A stretch of DNA of 56,274 bases from Bacteroidota bacterium (GTDB taxonomy: Bacteria; Bacteroidota; Bacteroidia; Chitinophagales; Chitinophagaceae). The translations under genes were made by a program, and so were the position numbers. Below the pieces are notes generated by a model. That model was not told the DNA's origin. It saw only the letters and a list, made by a program, of their open reading frames with translations, and did not search any database. Each line of letters begins with the position of its first letter. Position 1 is the first letter of the stretch. The stretch lies in assembly GCA_018266455.1 (NCBI GenBank), contig JAFEAJ010000051.1, forward strand, positions 1 through 56,274, in the 5' to 3' direction. Positions 1-8,775 of this stretch are shown piece by piece.

Positions 1-218
1 CTAATCTTGTTTTAGATTATCTGTGCCTCCTGTATTTTGGGTTCTATGGAGCAGCTATAGGCTCTTTTATTACCATAACAGCCTCTTCTGTTTTATGGTA
101 CTTTGTCATGAGGAAACAAGTAGGGCTTGATATTAGGTCTTTATCTTCCTATATCAGGCAATTTTACAAAAACTTGCCATCGATGACCTCTGATTTCCTG
201 GGGAATCGAAAAGCCTGA
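1..218 (+). CDS. C-terminal end of a polysaccharide flippase-like membrane protein (partial)
   Basis: An open frame enters from the left edge (codons in phase with base 3) and stops at TGA 216-218, leaving 71 residues. It contains one clear hydrophobic segment with the small-residue stretch GFYGAAIGSFITI, followed by a basic tail (RKQVGL, YIRQFYKNLP). Gly-Ala-rich late helices like this are typical of Wzx/MATE-fold polysaccharide exporters. The neighbouring glycan genes (methyltransferase, GT4, YfhO) support that role. It converges on the next gene with only 31 bases between them. The family call is an inference from a short fragment; any multi-pass exporter could look like this. Confidence 0.55.
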   Translation, partial: NLVLDYLCLLYFGFYGAAIGSFITITASSVLWYFVMRKQVGLDIRSLSSYIRQFYKNLPSMTSDFLGNRKA

Positions 219-249
219 GTGAGCAATATATTTTGCCCATGGCAACGGG

Positions 250-984
250 TTATTTCTTCTTCAAGACTTTCGATTTGAAAACACTTTTTGAAATGTCAAG
301 AAATGCAGATGAAGCATCTTTAAATTCCTGAAATAAAGTTTTATGAGGAAAGAAGGCATCGCCCCACGAAAGGTCCCATTTGCCTGAAAAATATTTCCTG
401 ATTTCAGGGTCCTGTGGTTCTATAACGTATGCAAAATCTGTGTCCCATTCGATCCTTACATTGATCAGGTTCGGGTGCGTGCGTTCAACCATTTTGAACC
501 CTATCGAATGTGTGGGAAGGTAATCCTGCACCAGTTCCCCTAAGTCATACCCGTATATGAATCCCATTTTTTGTTTATCTACAAGATAAAGAACATCTCT
601 AAACTCATTTAAAATCCATTTATGCGATATTCTTGGGAACAAATACTCGCCAAGAAGAGAAGGTGTTTCCAGATATCCCCGCTTTGCTACTCTGAATTGC
701 TCAGACAAAAATTTAGCAGGGTCCTCGGCATGTTCGAGCACATGGCAACAGATCACATAATCAAATTCTTTGTCTTTGAAAGGTAGGGATTCGCCGTCTG
801 CTTCCAGGAAAGTTTGTTTTTTAAGTACTTTAAGGTCACCGCTCCTGTGAAAATTGCTCTCGGTGTATTTATCTACCACAACATTGGCCCTATGGTGCGG
901 GTTGTGGCCACCACCTACTTCCAGCACCCTGTCGCTTTTTTTAATCCTAAGGTCAAAACGATTTTTTGGATTCCTGATTTTCAT
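250..984 (-). CDS. Class I SAM-dependent methyltransferase
   Basis: A 244-residue protein. The SAM-binding glycine loop is VLEVGGGHNP (about residues 20-29), followed by an acidic residue at the end of beta-2 (VVVDKY). The post-I/motif IV region reads FDYVICCHVLEHAEDP, typical of the Methyltransf_11 family. There is no signal peptide or membrane segment, so it should be cytoplasmic. The substrate cannot be read from sequence. Its place beside a flippase end and a glycosyltransferase suggests modification of a surface glycan or its lipid-linked precursor. The ATG chosen precedes the SAM domain by the usual short stretch. Confidence 0.8.
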   Translation of the reverse strand: MKIRNPKNRFDLRIKKSDRVLEVGGGHNPHHRANVVVDKYTESNFHRSGDLKVLKKQTFLEADGESLPFKDKEFDYVICCHVLEHAEDPAKFLSEQFRVAKRGYLETPSLLGEYLFPRISHKWILNEFRDVLYLVDKQKMGFIYGYDLGELVQDYLPTHSIGFKMVERTHPNLINVRIEWDTDFAYVIEPQDPEIRKYFSGKWDLSWGDAFFPHKTLFQEFKDASSAFLDISKSVFKSKVLKKK

Positions 985-1145
985 TGTTCTAATTGCTTTT
1001 GTTCATGGGGTTACCCACTAAAAATTAAGCTGGTGGCTAAGATATAAAACTTTAATCAAGAATTACAACCTCCCGATTTTGCCTTTTAATAATTTTCTCT
1101 TCCTAATGTTGATGACCTTTGCACAAGCCATGATGTCCAAAACTT

Positions 1146-2255
1146 TCACTCTATGAAAGCTGCAGCGTTTTTCGTTATGTTTCCCCAATAAAACTTATCG
1201 AAATAGATTTGGGGAACATCAGCTTTATACACCCCGGCTTCAATAATCAATTCAACAAATCTTTCCCACTTGTTATTGCCGCATACAAACAGCTTTCTGT
1301 TGCTCCATTCAGGATCCACACCAATAGCGCCATTTTCAGTAGAAACGGCATTTAAATTATAACCTAATGCTTCAACCAATTTTGTTTTAATGCCCCCGCC
1401 TTCAAATATAGGGTTCAGGAAAATGTCGGCAGATTTAAAATAAATGTTCACATCATCGACAAAACCGCAGAAAATGATATTTGGGTCTTGCTTATTTGTC
1501 ATTTCCTTAGGTATGCTTTTGCCGGAAATTAAAATTTTATACCTGAAATCTTTGTTTGAATGCAAAAGCGGGTTAACGATTTCAATAATTTTTTTTAATC
1601 CTTCCCTGTTAGGCAAATGATCGAAAGAGCCATTGAAGAATAAAATTTTTTCTTTTTCTTCAATTTGATATTTGTCTTTGATGATTTTTTTGCACCTGTC
1701 AATTTCATTCTTTTCAGGAACAGCATCCCATTCAATTCCATAGGTCACGGTAATGCACTTTGTTCTATCCAGCCGAAAATTTTCTATTGCAAAATTTTTA
1801 TCTTCATCATGAATGAAAAAATTGTAATCAGCATGCCGGTGTACTGCCCTTTCGTAATACCATAAAATTTTCCACCACCATTTTCCAAGTGTTTTCCACC
1901 TCAATCCTTCCAAATTATGGGAATGGGCTATTAATTTGACGCCACAAAATTTTTTTAGCAAAATACCGAGCCAGCCATAATAGGGATGCTCTATTATTAA
2001 GTAACCCGCTTTATTTTCTTTTATCGCTTTCCTGATAATAAAAAAATAAAAAACATTAATGTACCTGAATATTGAATCGGAAAGGATATTTTTTACCTCA
2101 TATCCCTGTGCAGCATGTGGGTCGTTTTTTTTTGTGGTAACACAAATGAGCTTATGGTATTTTGAAAAATAGGCATTGAAAAGTGCAATGCCTTTTTGCC
2201 CCCCAAGCCTTGCTGGTAAAAAAGGATATGATACAATGCTGATTACAGTTGCCAT
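1146..2255 (-). CDS. GT4-type glycosyltransferase
   Basis: A 369-residue protein with the two-domain GT-B organisation. The N-terminal acceptor domain begins with an open glycine loop (PARLGGQKG). The C-terminal donor domain contains ILFFNGSFDHLPNREG and the nucleotide-sugar motif EGGGIKTKLVEALGYN, ending in the conserved loop TENGAIGV. The usual E-x7-E motif is partly kept: E in FEGGG and E in LVEAL. It should act at the cytoplasmic face in surface polysaccharide assembly. It lies 25 bases downstream of the yfhO-like gene on the same strand and is probably co-transcribed. Donor and acceptor sugars are unknown. Confidence 0.85.
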   Translation of the reverse strand: MATVISIVSYPFLPARLGGQKGIALFNAYFSKYHKLICVTTKKNDPHAAQGYEVKNILSDSIFRYINVFYFFIIRKAIKENKAGYLIIEHPYYGWLGILLKKFCGVKLIAHSHNLEGLRWKTLGKWWWKILWYYERAVHRHADYNFFIHDEDKNFAIENFRLDRTKCITVTYGIEWDAVPEKNEIDRCKKIIKDKYQIEEKEKILFFNGSFDHLPNREGLKKIIEIVNPLLHSNKDFRYKILISGKSIPKEMTNKQDPNIIFCGFVDDVNIYFKSADIFLNPIFEGGGIKTKLVEALGYNLNAVSTENGAIGVDPEWSNRKLFVCGNNKWERFVELIIEAGVYKADVPQIYFDKFYWGNITKNAAAFIE

Positions 2256-2280
2256 TTGTCAAAAACTCATCGACAATTTA

Positions 2281-4833
2281 TCAATTTGATTGTTTTGTTC
2301 CGACAATTCTCTTTCTGGTTTTCCATGCTGTTGCAATTGCGCCTATCACTAACAAATAGGCCAATATGGAGCTCCACACACTAATGAGGTTGCCTAACCG
2401 GTATATCTTTGGCTCGAACCTGAATTCAATAGTATGATCTCCTGCCGGGACAGGCATGCCTCTTAAAATGTAATCAGTTTTGCAATAAGGCACATTAGCG
2501 CCATCAAGGTATGCGTTCCATCCTTTATCATAATATACTTCGCTGAAAACAGCGAACTGGTTTGTTTTGGAAGAAAATTTATAATCAATGATATCATTTT
2601 TATTGTCAATCAATTTTATTGAAGCGGAAGAATCGGGGACTGGCGCCCATTTGATAATACTTTCAAACTTCTTATCCACAATAGCAGTATCTCTTACATT
2701 CGTATGGCCCAGCGCCTTCATTTCTTCATTGCCGTTATCTACATATTTAATGTTTTTTACCAGCCAGCATGGCCCGAACGCATCCTGGTTGACAGATGCC
2801 TGTGTTTGGCCATTGGCAGGGTTGCGCTCGATGAAATATTTAGTGTTAAGCATATTGTATACCATCATATTTCCTTTTGTTAGTTGGCTGTCGATAATAT
2901 CCTGGTATAGCCCAAGCTTGGCAGGAGAGTACCCTCCAATAGAGTTATGATGGTAGGATGCCCTGGAATCCTGAAAAGCCCCTTCGCCGGAAGCAGCATC
3001 AAACACCCGAAAATTTGTGTCAGGATCTTTGCTGATCTGAAGATCGGCAGCAGTAGGGGTGAATGCAGATTCAAAGTCAGCCGGCTCTACAAAATTATCA
3101 TCATTCAAATACTTCCTTGCTTCTGCAACCAGGTCATAAGAACTGATCACTGCTATGCCGGCAATAAGGAGCACTTCTTTTATTTTTCCCTTAATAAACA
3201 GCCCTAGCAGCGATGCCCCAATTGCAATGAGCACAATAGTCCTTACCAGATCTGAGCCCAGAAGGGCTTGCCGGTCTTCCTGTAATCCTTTTATCAGCCC
3301 GCTGCTGATCTGCGCAGCCTGTTGTTGCATTTCTGGGGTAGGTTGTTTTCCTCTCGCCATCGATTGAACAAGCTGGCTGGCAAAATTATCTTTAAGCCTT
3401 GCATCTTTGTCTGATTTATAATCAGACATAAAATAAAATGCAGCCAGCACAACAACAATGGCCGAGGTAATATAAACTGCCTGTTTGAATTTTTTCCAGA
3501 TAATCTCTTTGGATTGTTTGTCCGACAATAAACCGTTTACTCCCAAAGCCGCAAGCAGGGGAAATGCGAGCTGATCAAGAAAAAGTGCTTGTGTTGGTGC
3601 ACGGAACTTGTTGTAAAAGGGGAAATAATCGAAGAGAAAATAGTTAAGGGCAGAAAAATTTTTTCCCCAGGCAAGCACTATCCCTAAAATGGCTATGCTG
3701 ACAAGCCACCATTTATGCCAACTTCTTAAATAACCTATTGCGAATATGGCCAAAAAGCATATTACTGCCCCAAGATAAACAGGCCCTGCTGTGTTGGGTT
3801 GCATTCCCCAGTAAGCATAACCGTTTGCATATTGTAAAGCAGCATCTTCAGGAAGCCCGATTTCTGAAGCCTTTTCCACAAATTTTGAATTATCTGTAAT
3901 CAACCGGCCATCGCTGCCGCCTCCATATATATTGGGCACTATCAGTGTAAATGTTTCAGGTATGCCATAGCTCCACATAAAGGCATAATCTTTATCAAGC
4001 CCCCCTTTTGTCTGATTTTTATCTGCAAGGTTTTGTGCCAATTCTGATTTCCCGCCACGCTTTGTTTCTTTTACATATTCCTGCATGGGCAGCCAGTTAA
4101 TAGCAAATGTGCCCAGGCCAACAACAGTGCCAAGAACGAAAAAAATAAAACTTATCCAAAAGCCTTTTACTTCTTTTTCTTTCCAGCTTTGAATGAATTT
4201 AAAAATAGCTATAAACCCAAAAACAAAAAAAGTATAATAAACAATTTGCAAATGTTGGGTGCCGACCTGAAGCCCCAAAAGAACAGCAAGCAGGGATGTG
4301 CCCAGTAAATACTTCTTTTGAAAGATCAACAGGAAACCTGCAATCACGGCAGGGGCTTCAGCAATGGCCGTCATTTGGGTATTGTGCCCAACTGCAATAA
4401 TAATAGGATTGAAAGTAGAATATGCGTAACCTATAGCACTTATTATGCCTACCCATGGATTGATGCGCAGCGCCTGCGTTAAAATGTAGAAGCAGACACA
4501 AGCAAGAAAAAAAAAGTACACAGGCATTGGAAGCCCCAATATAAGCAGGTAATAAAAGTAAATTGTTGTGATTTTTGAACCACCTTCCATAGCAATGGTA
4601 TATGCTGGCATTCCACTAAATCCGCTTTCGGTCCAGAGCGGGAAATGGCCATTCTTTTCTTTATACTCTATTGATTGCTGCGCCATTCCTTTCCATCCTA
4701 TGGCATCGGATTGAGATACTACCTTGCCATCAAATGCAGGTTTGCAGTACACCGCAGCCATCACAAAAAAAACAGCTATCGCAATAACGTGAGGGAGCGC
4801 TTTTTTCAAAAAAGTTGAGTTCATAAGCGACAT
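2281..4833 (-). CDS. yfhO: YfhO family membrane protein (putative GT-C glycosyltransferase)
   Basis: An 850-residue protein with about a dozen hydrophobic segments in the first 560 residues and a C-terminal periplasmic domain closed by a final helix (NLISVWSSILAYLLVIGAIATA). The first extracytoplasmic loop carries SQSDAIGWKGMAQQ and HFPLWTESGFSGMP, hallmark features of the YfhO family, which belongs to the GT-C fold superfamily using polyprenyl-phosphate sugars. The C-terminal domain has YYDKGWNAYLDG and PVPAGDHTIEFRFEP, both typical of the family. Start is either 4833 or the Met three codons inside. In context it could use the polyprenyl-phosphate pentose predicted from the operon at 6.1-9.7 kb, but that link is inference. 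Confidence 0.85.
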   Translation of the reverse strand: MSLMNSTFLKKALPHVIAIAVFFVMAAVYCKPAFDGKVVSQSDAIGWKGMAQQSIEYKEKNGHFPLWTESGFSGMPAYTIAMEGGSKITTIYFYYLLILGLPMPVYFFFLACVCFYILTQALRINPWVGIISAIGYAYSTFNPIIIAVGHNTQMTAIAEAPAVIAGFLLIFQKKYLLGTSLLAVLLGLQVGTQHLQIVYYTFFVFGFIAIFKFIQSWKEKEVKGFWISFIFFVLGTVVGLGTFAINWLPMQEYVKETKRGGKSELAQNLADKNQTKGGLDKDYAFMWSYGIPETFTLIVPNIYGGGSDGRLITDNSKFVEKASEIGLPEDAALQYANGYAYWGMQPNTAGPVYLGAVICFLAIFAIGYLRSWHKWWLVSIAILGIVLAWGKNFSALNYFLFDYFPFYNKFRAPTQALFLDQLAFPLLAALGVNGLLSDKQSKEIIWKKFKQAVYITSAIVVVLAAFYFMSDYKSDKDARLKDNFASQLVQSMARGKQPTPEMQQQAAQISSGLIKGLQEDRQALLGSDLVRTIVLIAIGASLLGLFIKGKIKEVLLIAGIAVISSYDLVAEARKYLNDDNFVEPADFESAFTPTAADLQISKDPDTNFRVFDAASGEGAFQDSRASYHHNSIGGYSPAKLGLYQDIIDSQLTKGNMMVYNMLNTKYFIERNPANGQTQASVNQDAFGPCWLVKNIKYVDNGNEEMKALGHTNVRDTAIVDKKFESIIKWAPVPDSSASIKLIDNKNDIIDYKFSSKTNQFAVFSEVYYDKGWNAYLDGANVPYCKTDYILRGMPVPAGDHTIEFRFEPKIYRLGNLISVWSSILAYLLVIGAIATAWKTRKRIVGTKQSN

Positions 4834-4933
4834 AAAATTATTCAGGCAAAATAATGCTATTTTGAGCAGAAATGGGACATTTTGAAAATCAGCAAACCTG
4901 AAAACAGTTCAATGTCCCTGTTTGGTAAAGTTT

Positions 4934-5215
4934 ATGTTTACTATCCGTTTTTTCTCTAAAGTAGCTTTTATTTGCAACCTGTGTTTTATAGCAGCCGTTA
5001 TTATACAAGTTATGCCGCACCCGCCCGAAGGTGAGCTTGTAGCCACTACTATTATTGTGGGCTACCTGTTTGCCATATTCATCAATGCTGCATTTAATAT
5101 TTTGCTGGCGTTGGCGTTTTTAGTTAAAAAAGAAATAAACAAGATCGTACCGCGCTGGCTTATTATCAGTAATTTACTTTTCCTGATACCAGAACTAATA
5201 ATGATCTCAAAATGA
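4934..5215 (+). CDS. Small membrane protein, unknown function
   Basis: A 93-residue protein with three predicted hydrophobic segments (VAFICNLCFIAAVIIQVM; TTIIVGYLFAIFINAAFNILLALAFLV; WLIISNLLFLIPELIM). I chose the ATG at 4934 over the in-frame TTG at 4922 because it gives a normal start close to the first helix. Its stop overlaps the start of the next gene (ATGA at 5212-5215), so the two are translationally coupled. No family recognised. Coupling to a VUT/queuosine-precursor transporter suggests a membrane partner, but nothing in the sequence proves this. Confidence 0.7.
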   Translation: MFTIRFFSKVAFICNLCFIAAVIIQVMPHPPEGELVATTIIVGYLFAIFINAAFNILLALAFLVKKEINKIVPRWLIISNLLFLIPELIMISK

Positions 5216-5988
5216 TCCAAAACATTTTAAAAGATAAGCCCACAAAGCTTTTCCTTGGTTTCACTGCTTTTTTTTGTTGCAATGCCCTGATTGCCGAAGC
5301 CATCGGCACTAAACTTTTTTCATTGGAAAAATTATTGGGCACGCACCCGGTGAACTTCACCTTGTTTGGGCAAAAGGGGCTCTCGTTTGTGCTTACCTGC
5401 GGTGTTCTTTTATGGCCGCTCGAGTTTGTGTTGACCGATATCGTAAATGAATTTTATGGGCCCAAAGCGGTAAGAAGGATTTCATGGACGGCGGTCATTT
5501 TCATTTCGTACGCTTTTCTAATGTATTTCCTGGCTATTGGCATCCCTCCTGCCGATGTGTGGATTGCAAGCAGCGGTAAACAAGGCGTGGAGAACCTGCA
5601 AAATTCATTCAGCGCTATCTTTGGCCAGAACATGATGATTATCGTTGGCAGCTTGGTGGCGTTCCTGGTGAGCCAGGTTGTTGACGTAACTGTTTTTCAT
5701 AGTATCAAAAGACGAACAGGCAATAAACACCTATGGCTGAGAGCAACCGGCTCAACATTGGTTTCGCAATTGGTAGATAGCTATATTGTGCTTTTCATTG
5801 CATTTATCAAATACTATTCCTGGCAATGGATATTGGCTGTGGGCATGATGAATTATATTTATAAATTCAGCGTGGCCATTATACTTACCCCGCTGATCTA
5901 CTTCATTGAAGTGAGAATTGAAAAGTATGTTGGGAAGGAAACAGCCCACAAAATGAAGCTGTCTGCAATGGGGAAAGAAAATGAATGA
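5212..5988 (+). CDS. yhhQ: VUT/DUF165 family transporter (probable queuosine precursor transporter)
   Basis: A 258-residue multi-pass membrane protein. Family features visible are FVLTDIVNEFYGPKAVRR in the first half, SQVVDVTVFHSIKRRTG in the middle, and a duplicated SQLVDSYIVLFIAF near residue 185. These match the VUT/YhhQ family, which imports queuosine precursors (preQ0/preQ1 or queuine) for tRNA modification. The start overlaps the upstream stop by four bases. It ends in a charged cytoplasmic tail and converges on the HAD phosphatase gene. Substrate is from family knowledge only. Confidence 0.85.
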   Translation: MIQNILKDKPTKLFLGFTAFFCCNALIAEAIGTKLFSLEKLLGTHPVNFTLFGQKGLSFVLTCGVLLWPLEFVLTDIVNEFYGPKAVRRISWTAVIFISYAFLMYFLAIGIPPADVWIASSGKQGVENLQNSFSAIFGQNMMIIVGSLVAFLVSQVVDVTVFHSIKRRTGNKHLWLRATGSTLVSQLVDSYIVLFIAFIKYYSWQWILAVGMMNYIYKFSVAIILTPLIYFIEVRIEKYVGKETAHKMKLSAMGKENE

Positions 5989-6075
5989 CTGGTCTATAGC
6001 AAAGGAGCCCGATCAAGATGAGAAGGAGCCAGAAGCGCTGCTGCTGGCCTCATGACCCGGGGCTCCAGCACCGAG

Positions 6076-6669
6076 CTATCTAAAAGGTTTATAAAAAGAG
6101 ACTGTTGCAAGGGAAAGCATTGGCCTGTCGCCAGCAGAATCCCCGTAACAATAAATCTCATCATAACAGGACAGATCATAAAGGGCTTTAATCCTTTTCA
6201 CTTTTTCTTTGCCATGACAGTTTTCTCCCGAAATCCTGCCGGTCAGCTTTTCATCTTTGACCTCAAGATTTGTACATATCAGTTTTACGCCTGTCTCATC
6301 AGCCCATTGCTGCAGCCAGTTTTTTGCCGAAGCAGATACTATCACTATTTCTGTATTCAACTCCTTTAATTTTTTTATTTCAACCAAAGCCTTTGGCCTG
6401 ATCAGTAAAGGCAATTTCTCTAAGGAGAATTCATCGCATTTGAGCTGGAAAGAGCTTAGAGGGGTTCCGTGAAAAAAAAACCTCAGCACAATTTGTTTTG
6501 CCGTGCTGTTGCGGATAACCTTTAATTTGTATGCGATCAGGAAAGGCGCGTTTAGCAAAAAGCCAAAACAAAAAAGAAAAATGCCCTTGTGGTATTTTAT
6601 CAGTTCCAGCAAACTGTCTTTAGCAGTAATAGTGCCGTCGAAATCAAAAAAAGCGATGCGCCGCCTCAA
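6076..6669 (-). CDS. HAD-IB family phosphatase, probable polyprenyl-phosphoribose phosphatase-like
   Basis: A 197-residue HAD hydrolase. Motif I is FFDFDGTITAKDS, motif II is the Ser in VIVSAS, and motif IV is YGDSAGDRPML, giving the catalytic Asp pair and Mg-binding Asp residues. A hydrophobic stretch (FLFCFGFLLNAPFLIAYKL) between the motifs is the cap region, as in SerB-like IB enzymes. It is the last gene of a four-gene minus-strand operon (UbiA, DprE1-like, DprE2-like, HAD) and overlaps the SDR stop by four bases. That context suggests it removes the 5-phosphate from polyprenyl-phosphoryl-5-phosphoribose before epimerisation. The fold is certain; the substrate is inferred. Confidence 0.8.
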   Translation of the reverse strand: MRRRIAFFDFDGTITAKDSLLELIKYHKGIFLFCFGFLLNAPFLIAYKLKVIRNSTAKQIVLRFFFHGTPLSSFQLKCDEFSLEKLPLLIRPKALVEIKKLKELNTEIVIVSASAKNWLQQWADETGVKLICTNLEVKDEKLTGRISGENCHGKEKVKRIKALYDLSCYDEIYCYGDSAGDRPMLSLATVSFYKPFR

Positions 6670-7397
6670 AGGTTCATTTTTTTAAATTGAAATTCGGGGA
6701 TATTCCTGATAATAAGCATGATCCACCGCCACATCCATTTTACATATACTGTATTTTTCTTCTTTTGCACAGCATTATAGACAGCATTTGCCACCTCAGA
6801 GGGCTGTGCTGTAAGAAGTTTAGGGAGCTGTAGCTCCTCTGTCATTTTAGTATACACAAAGCCAGGTTTTATGCTTACTACATGAATATTGTCTTTAAAC
6901 AGTTTATTTCGCAACCCCGCCAAATAAGCAGAGAAAGCAGCTTTTGCGCTCCCATAAATCAATTTGCTTTGCCTTCCCCTTTCGCCGGCAACTGAGCTAA
7001 TGCCTACAATTAGGCCTTGCTTTTGAGATGAATAATACTTCGCTGCAATGTTCAATATGGAAACAGCGCCGGTATAATTCGTATCAATCATTCGGTGTGC
7101 GCTTTCAAAATCATCAAATGCATTGTCTTCATTTTCCATTGCCCCAAACACACAAACAGTAATATCGGGCATGGGCGTCAAAGAGCCAAAAAAGGCTTTA
7201 TGTGATGAAAACGCAAGCGCATCAAATGAATGGATCGTACATTGTATATTATAACGGACATGTATATCCGATTGCAGGGGTTTTAACTGTTCTGTATTCC
7301 TTCCGGCAAGTTGGATTGCATAATGATTTGCGGCAAATTTTTTTGCAATGGCCATTGCGATATCGGATGTAGCGCCAAGCACCAGAACTGTGGGCAT
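6666..7397 (-). CDS. dprE2: DprE2-like SDR (2'-keto reductase of polyprenylphosphoryl ribose epimerisation)
   Basis: A 243-residue short-chain dehydrogenase. The NAD(P)-binding start is VLVLGATSDIAMAIAKKF. The catalytic part reads GISSVAGERGRQSKLIYG followed by SAK, giving Ser and YxxxK. The SVAGERxR stretch is characteristic of the DprE2 group, which reduces the 2'-keto intermediate made by DprE1. It lies 6 bases after the DprE1-like gene and overlaps the HAD gene by 4, so the three proteins are very likely made together. An ordinary SDR would be the alternative, but the partner gene makes DprE2 the better call. Confidence 0.78.
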   Translation of the reverse strand: MPTVLVLGATSDIAMAIAKKFAANHYAIQLAGRNTEQLKPLQSDIHVRYNIQCTIHSFDALAFSSHKAFFGSLTPMPDITVCVFGAMENEDNAFDDFESAHRMIDTNYTGAVSILNIAAKYYSSQKQGLIVGISSVAGERGRQSKLIYGSAKAAFSAYLAGLRNKLFKDNIHVVSIKPGFVYTKMTEELQLPKLLTAQPSEVANAVYNAVQKKKNTVYVKWMWRWIMLIIRNIPEFQFKKMNL

Positions 7398-7403
7398 GAG
7401 AGG

Positions 7404-8738
7404 TCAGTTTTTTGTCAAAAATAATCTGTCGGATTGAATAGAACGGATCTTTCCTATAGGGTTATATTTCTTCACAATCGATTTGAATTTATCAAGCTCC
7501 GGATAGCCTGCCACCATCACTTCGGGTTTCATCCGGGCATCTTTGCTCATGTACAACCTGCCGCCATACTCCAGCACCACTTTGTCCAGTTCATCCAGGA
7601 ATTCAAATAATCCACTGCGCACAGGAAAATCTAATGCCAGTGTAAACCCTTCTTTAGGAAAAGAAATGATGCTGTCCTGGCGGCCGAACACCTTTAGCAC
7701 GGCCAGGAAAGAGCCAAGCCCTTTATCACTGATCCTGCGCAGGATTTCAATTAAGCCCTGTTTAGCCTCCAGCGGAAGCACAAACTGGTACTGAACAAAT
7801 CCCTTTTTCCCGTAACCGCGGTTCCAGTGAAGTATGGCATCGAGGGGATAAAAGAATGGCTCGTAAGAAACAATATTGTTTAGTTCTTTTTTGGTATTCT
7901 TAGAATAATACAGGAGGTTAAATGCCTTCACAGTAACTGAATTCAGCACCCAGGAAGGCAGGTTGAATGGAAATGTAATTTGCTTTTTCTTTGGCAACTG
8001 CAAAGCCTCTTTTTTTTGCTTGTTGTTCAAAGCCTCCCGCTTCGCATGTTCTCCCAAAATCAAAATGCTCCTGCCAAAATGTTTTCCTTTTTTCAGGCAG
8101 TCAATCCATGCTACTGAGTAAGTGTAATGTTTGTATTCATCAAACAAGCGGATTACTTCTTCAAGATTCTTTGCCTTTATTTGTTTTTGCGCTATATAAG
8201 AAGACTCGATTTTTTTCAGCCTGAATCTTGCCCGTGTAACCATTCCCGTTAACCCCATACCGCCGCAGGTTGCTTCAAAAAGGTCAGCATGCTGAGTTGG
8301 TGAGCAGGTAATCATATCTCCGTTTGCAAGCACCACATCCATATCAACAATATGGTTGCTGAACGATCCATCTACATGATGGTTTTTTCCGTGCACATCG
8401 CTGCCGATGGCGCCGCCAACGGTTATAAACTTTGTGCCTGGCGTTACAGGCAGGAACCAGCCTTTTGGGACAATCACTTCCAGTACCTGATCAAGGGTAA
8501 GCCCGCTCTGGCATTCAAAAACCCCGTTTTCTATGTCAAATGAAAGCACCTTGTCGTATTTCAATGTTGAAATGGTGTTTTCAGAAAGAGATGCATCCCC
8601 ATAACATCGCCCGTTGCCTCTCGGTATAAATCCACTCGTTTCATTGATGATTTTATGCAATTGGTCATCAAACACAAAAGTTTTTTCATCGCTTTCCATT
8701 GCAGGATAGTTGCCCCAATTTGCAATTTGCTTTTTCAT
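7404..8738 (-). CDS. dprE1: DprE1-like FAD-dependent oxidase (decaprenylphosphoryl-ribose 2'-oxidase family)
   Basis: A 444-residue VAO-type flavoprotein. The FAD-binding domain shows PRGNGRCYGDASL near the N-terminus and TPGTKFITVGGAIGSDVHGK, then NHHVDGSFSNH, closely following the DprE1 pattern (GTxxVTVGGAI-DxHGKNHHxxGSF). The second half is the substrate domain (HWNRGYGKKGFVQYQFV). I chose the ATG at 8738 (protein starts MKKQIANWGNYP) rather than the longer frame to 8813, because the longer start would run into the UbiA gene and the family begins near WGNYP. In mycobacteria DprE1 oxidises the ribose 2'-OH in the first epimerisation step. Confidence 0.82.
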   Translation of the reverse strand: MKKQIANWGNYPAMESDEKTFVFDDQLHKIINETSGFIPRGNGRCYGDASLSENTISTLKYDKVLSFDIENGVFECQSGLTLDQVLEVIVPKGWFLPVTPGTKFITVGGAIGSDVHGKNHHVDGSFSNHIVDMDVVLANGDMITCSPTQHADLFEATCGGMGLTGMVTRARFRLKKIESSYIAQKQIKAKNLEEVIRLFDEYKHYTYSVAWIDCLKKGKHFGRSILILGEHAKREALNNKQKKEALQLPKKKQITFPFNLPSWVLNSVTVKAFNLLYYSKNTKKELNNIVSYEPFFYPLDAILHWNRGYGKKGFVQYQFVLPLEAKQGLIEILRRISDKGLGSFLAVLKVFGRQDSIISFPKEGFTLALDFPVRSGLFEFLDELDKVVLEYGGRLYMSKDARMKPEVMVAGYPELDKFKSIVKKYNPIGKIRSIQSDRLFLTKN

Positions 8739-8775
8739 ATCCGATGTTTTGCTGTATTTAGGTCGCCAACAATTG

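Noticed and set aside
4841..4880. TATTTTG stretches on both strands near 4845-4862 as promoters for yfhO and the small membrane gene
   Set aside because: They lack one base of the TAnnTTTG element and have no -33 partner.
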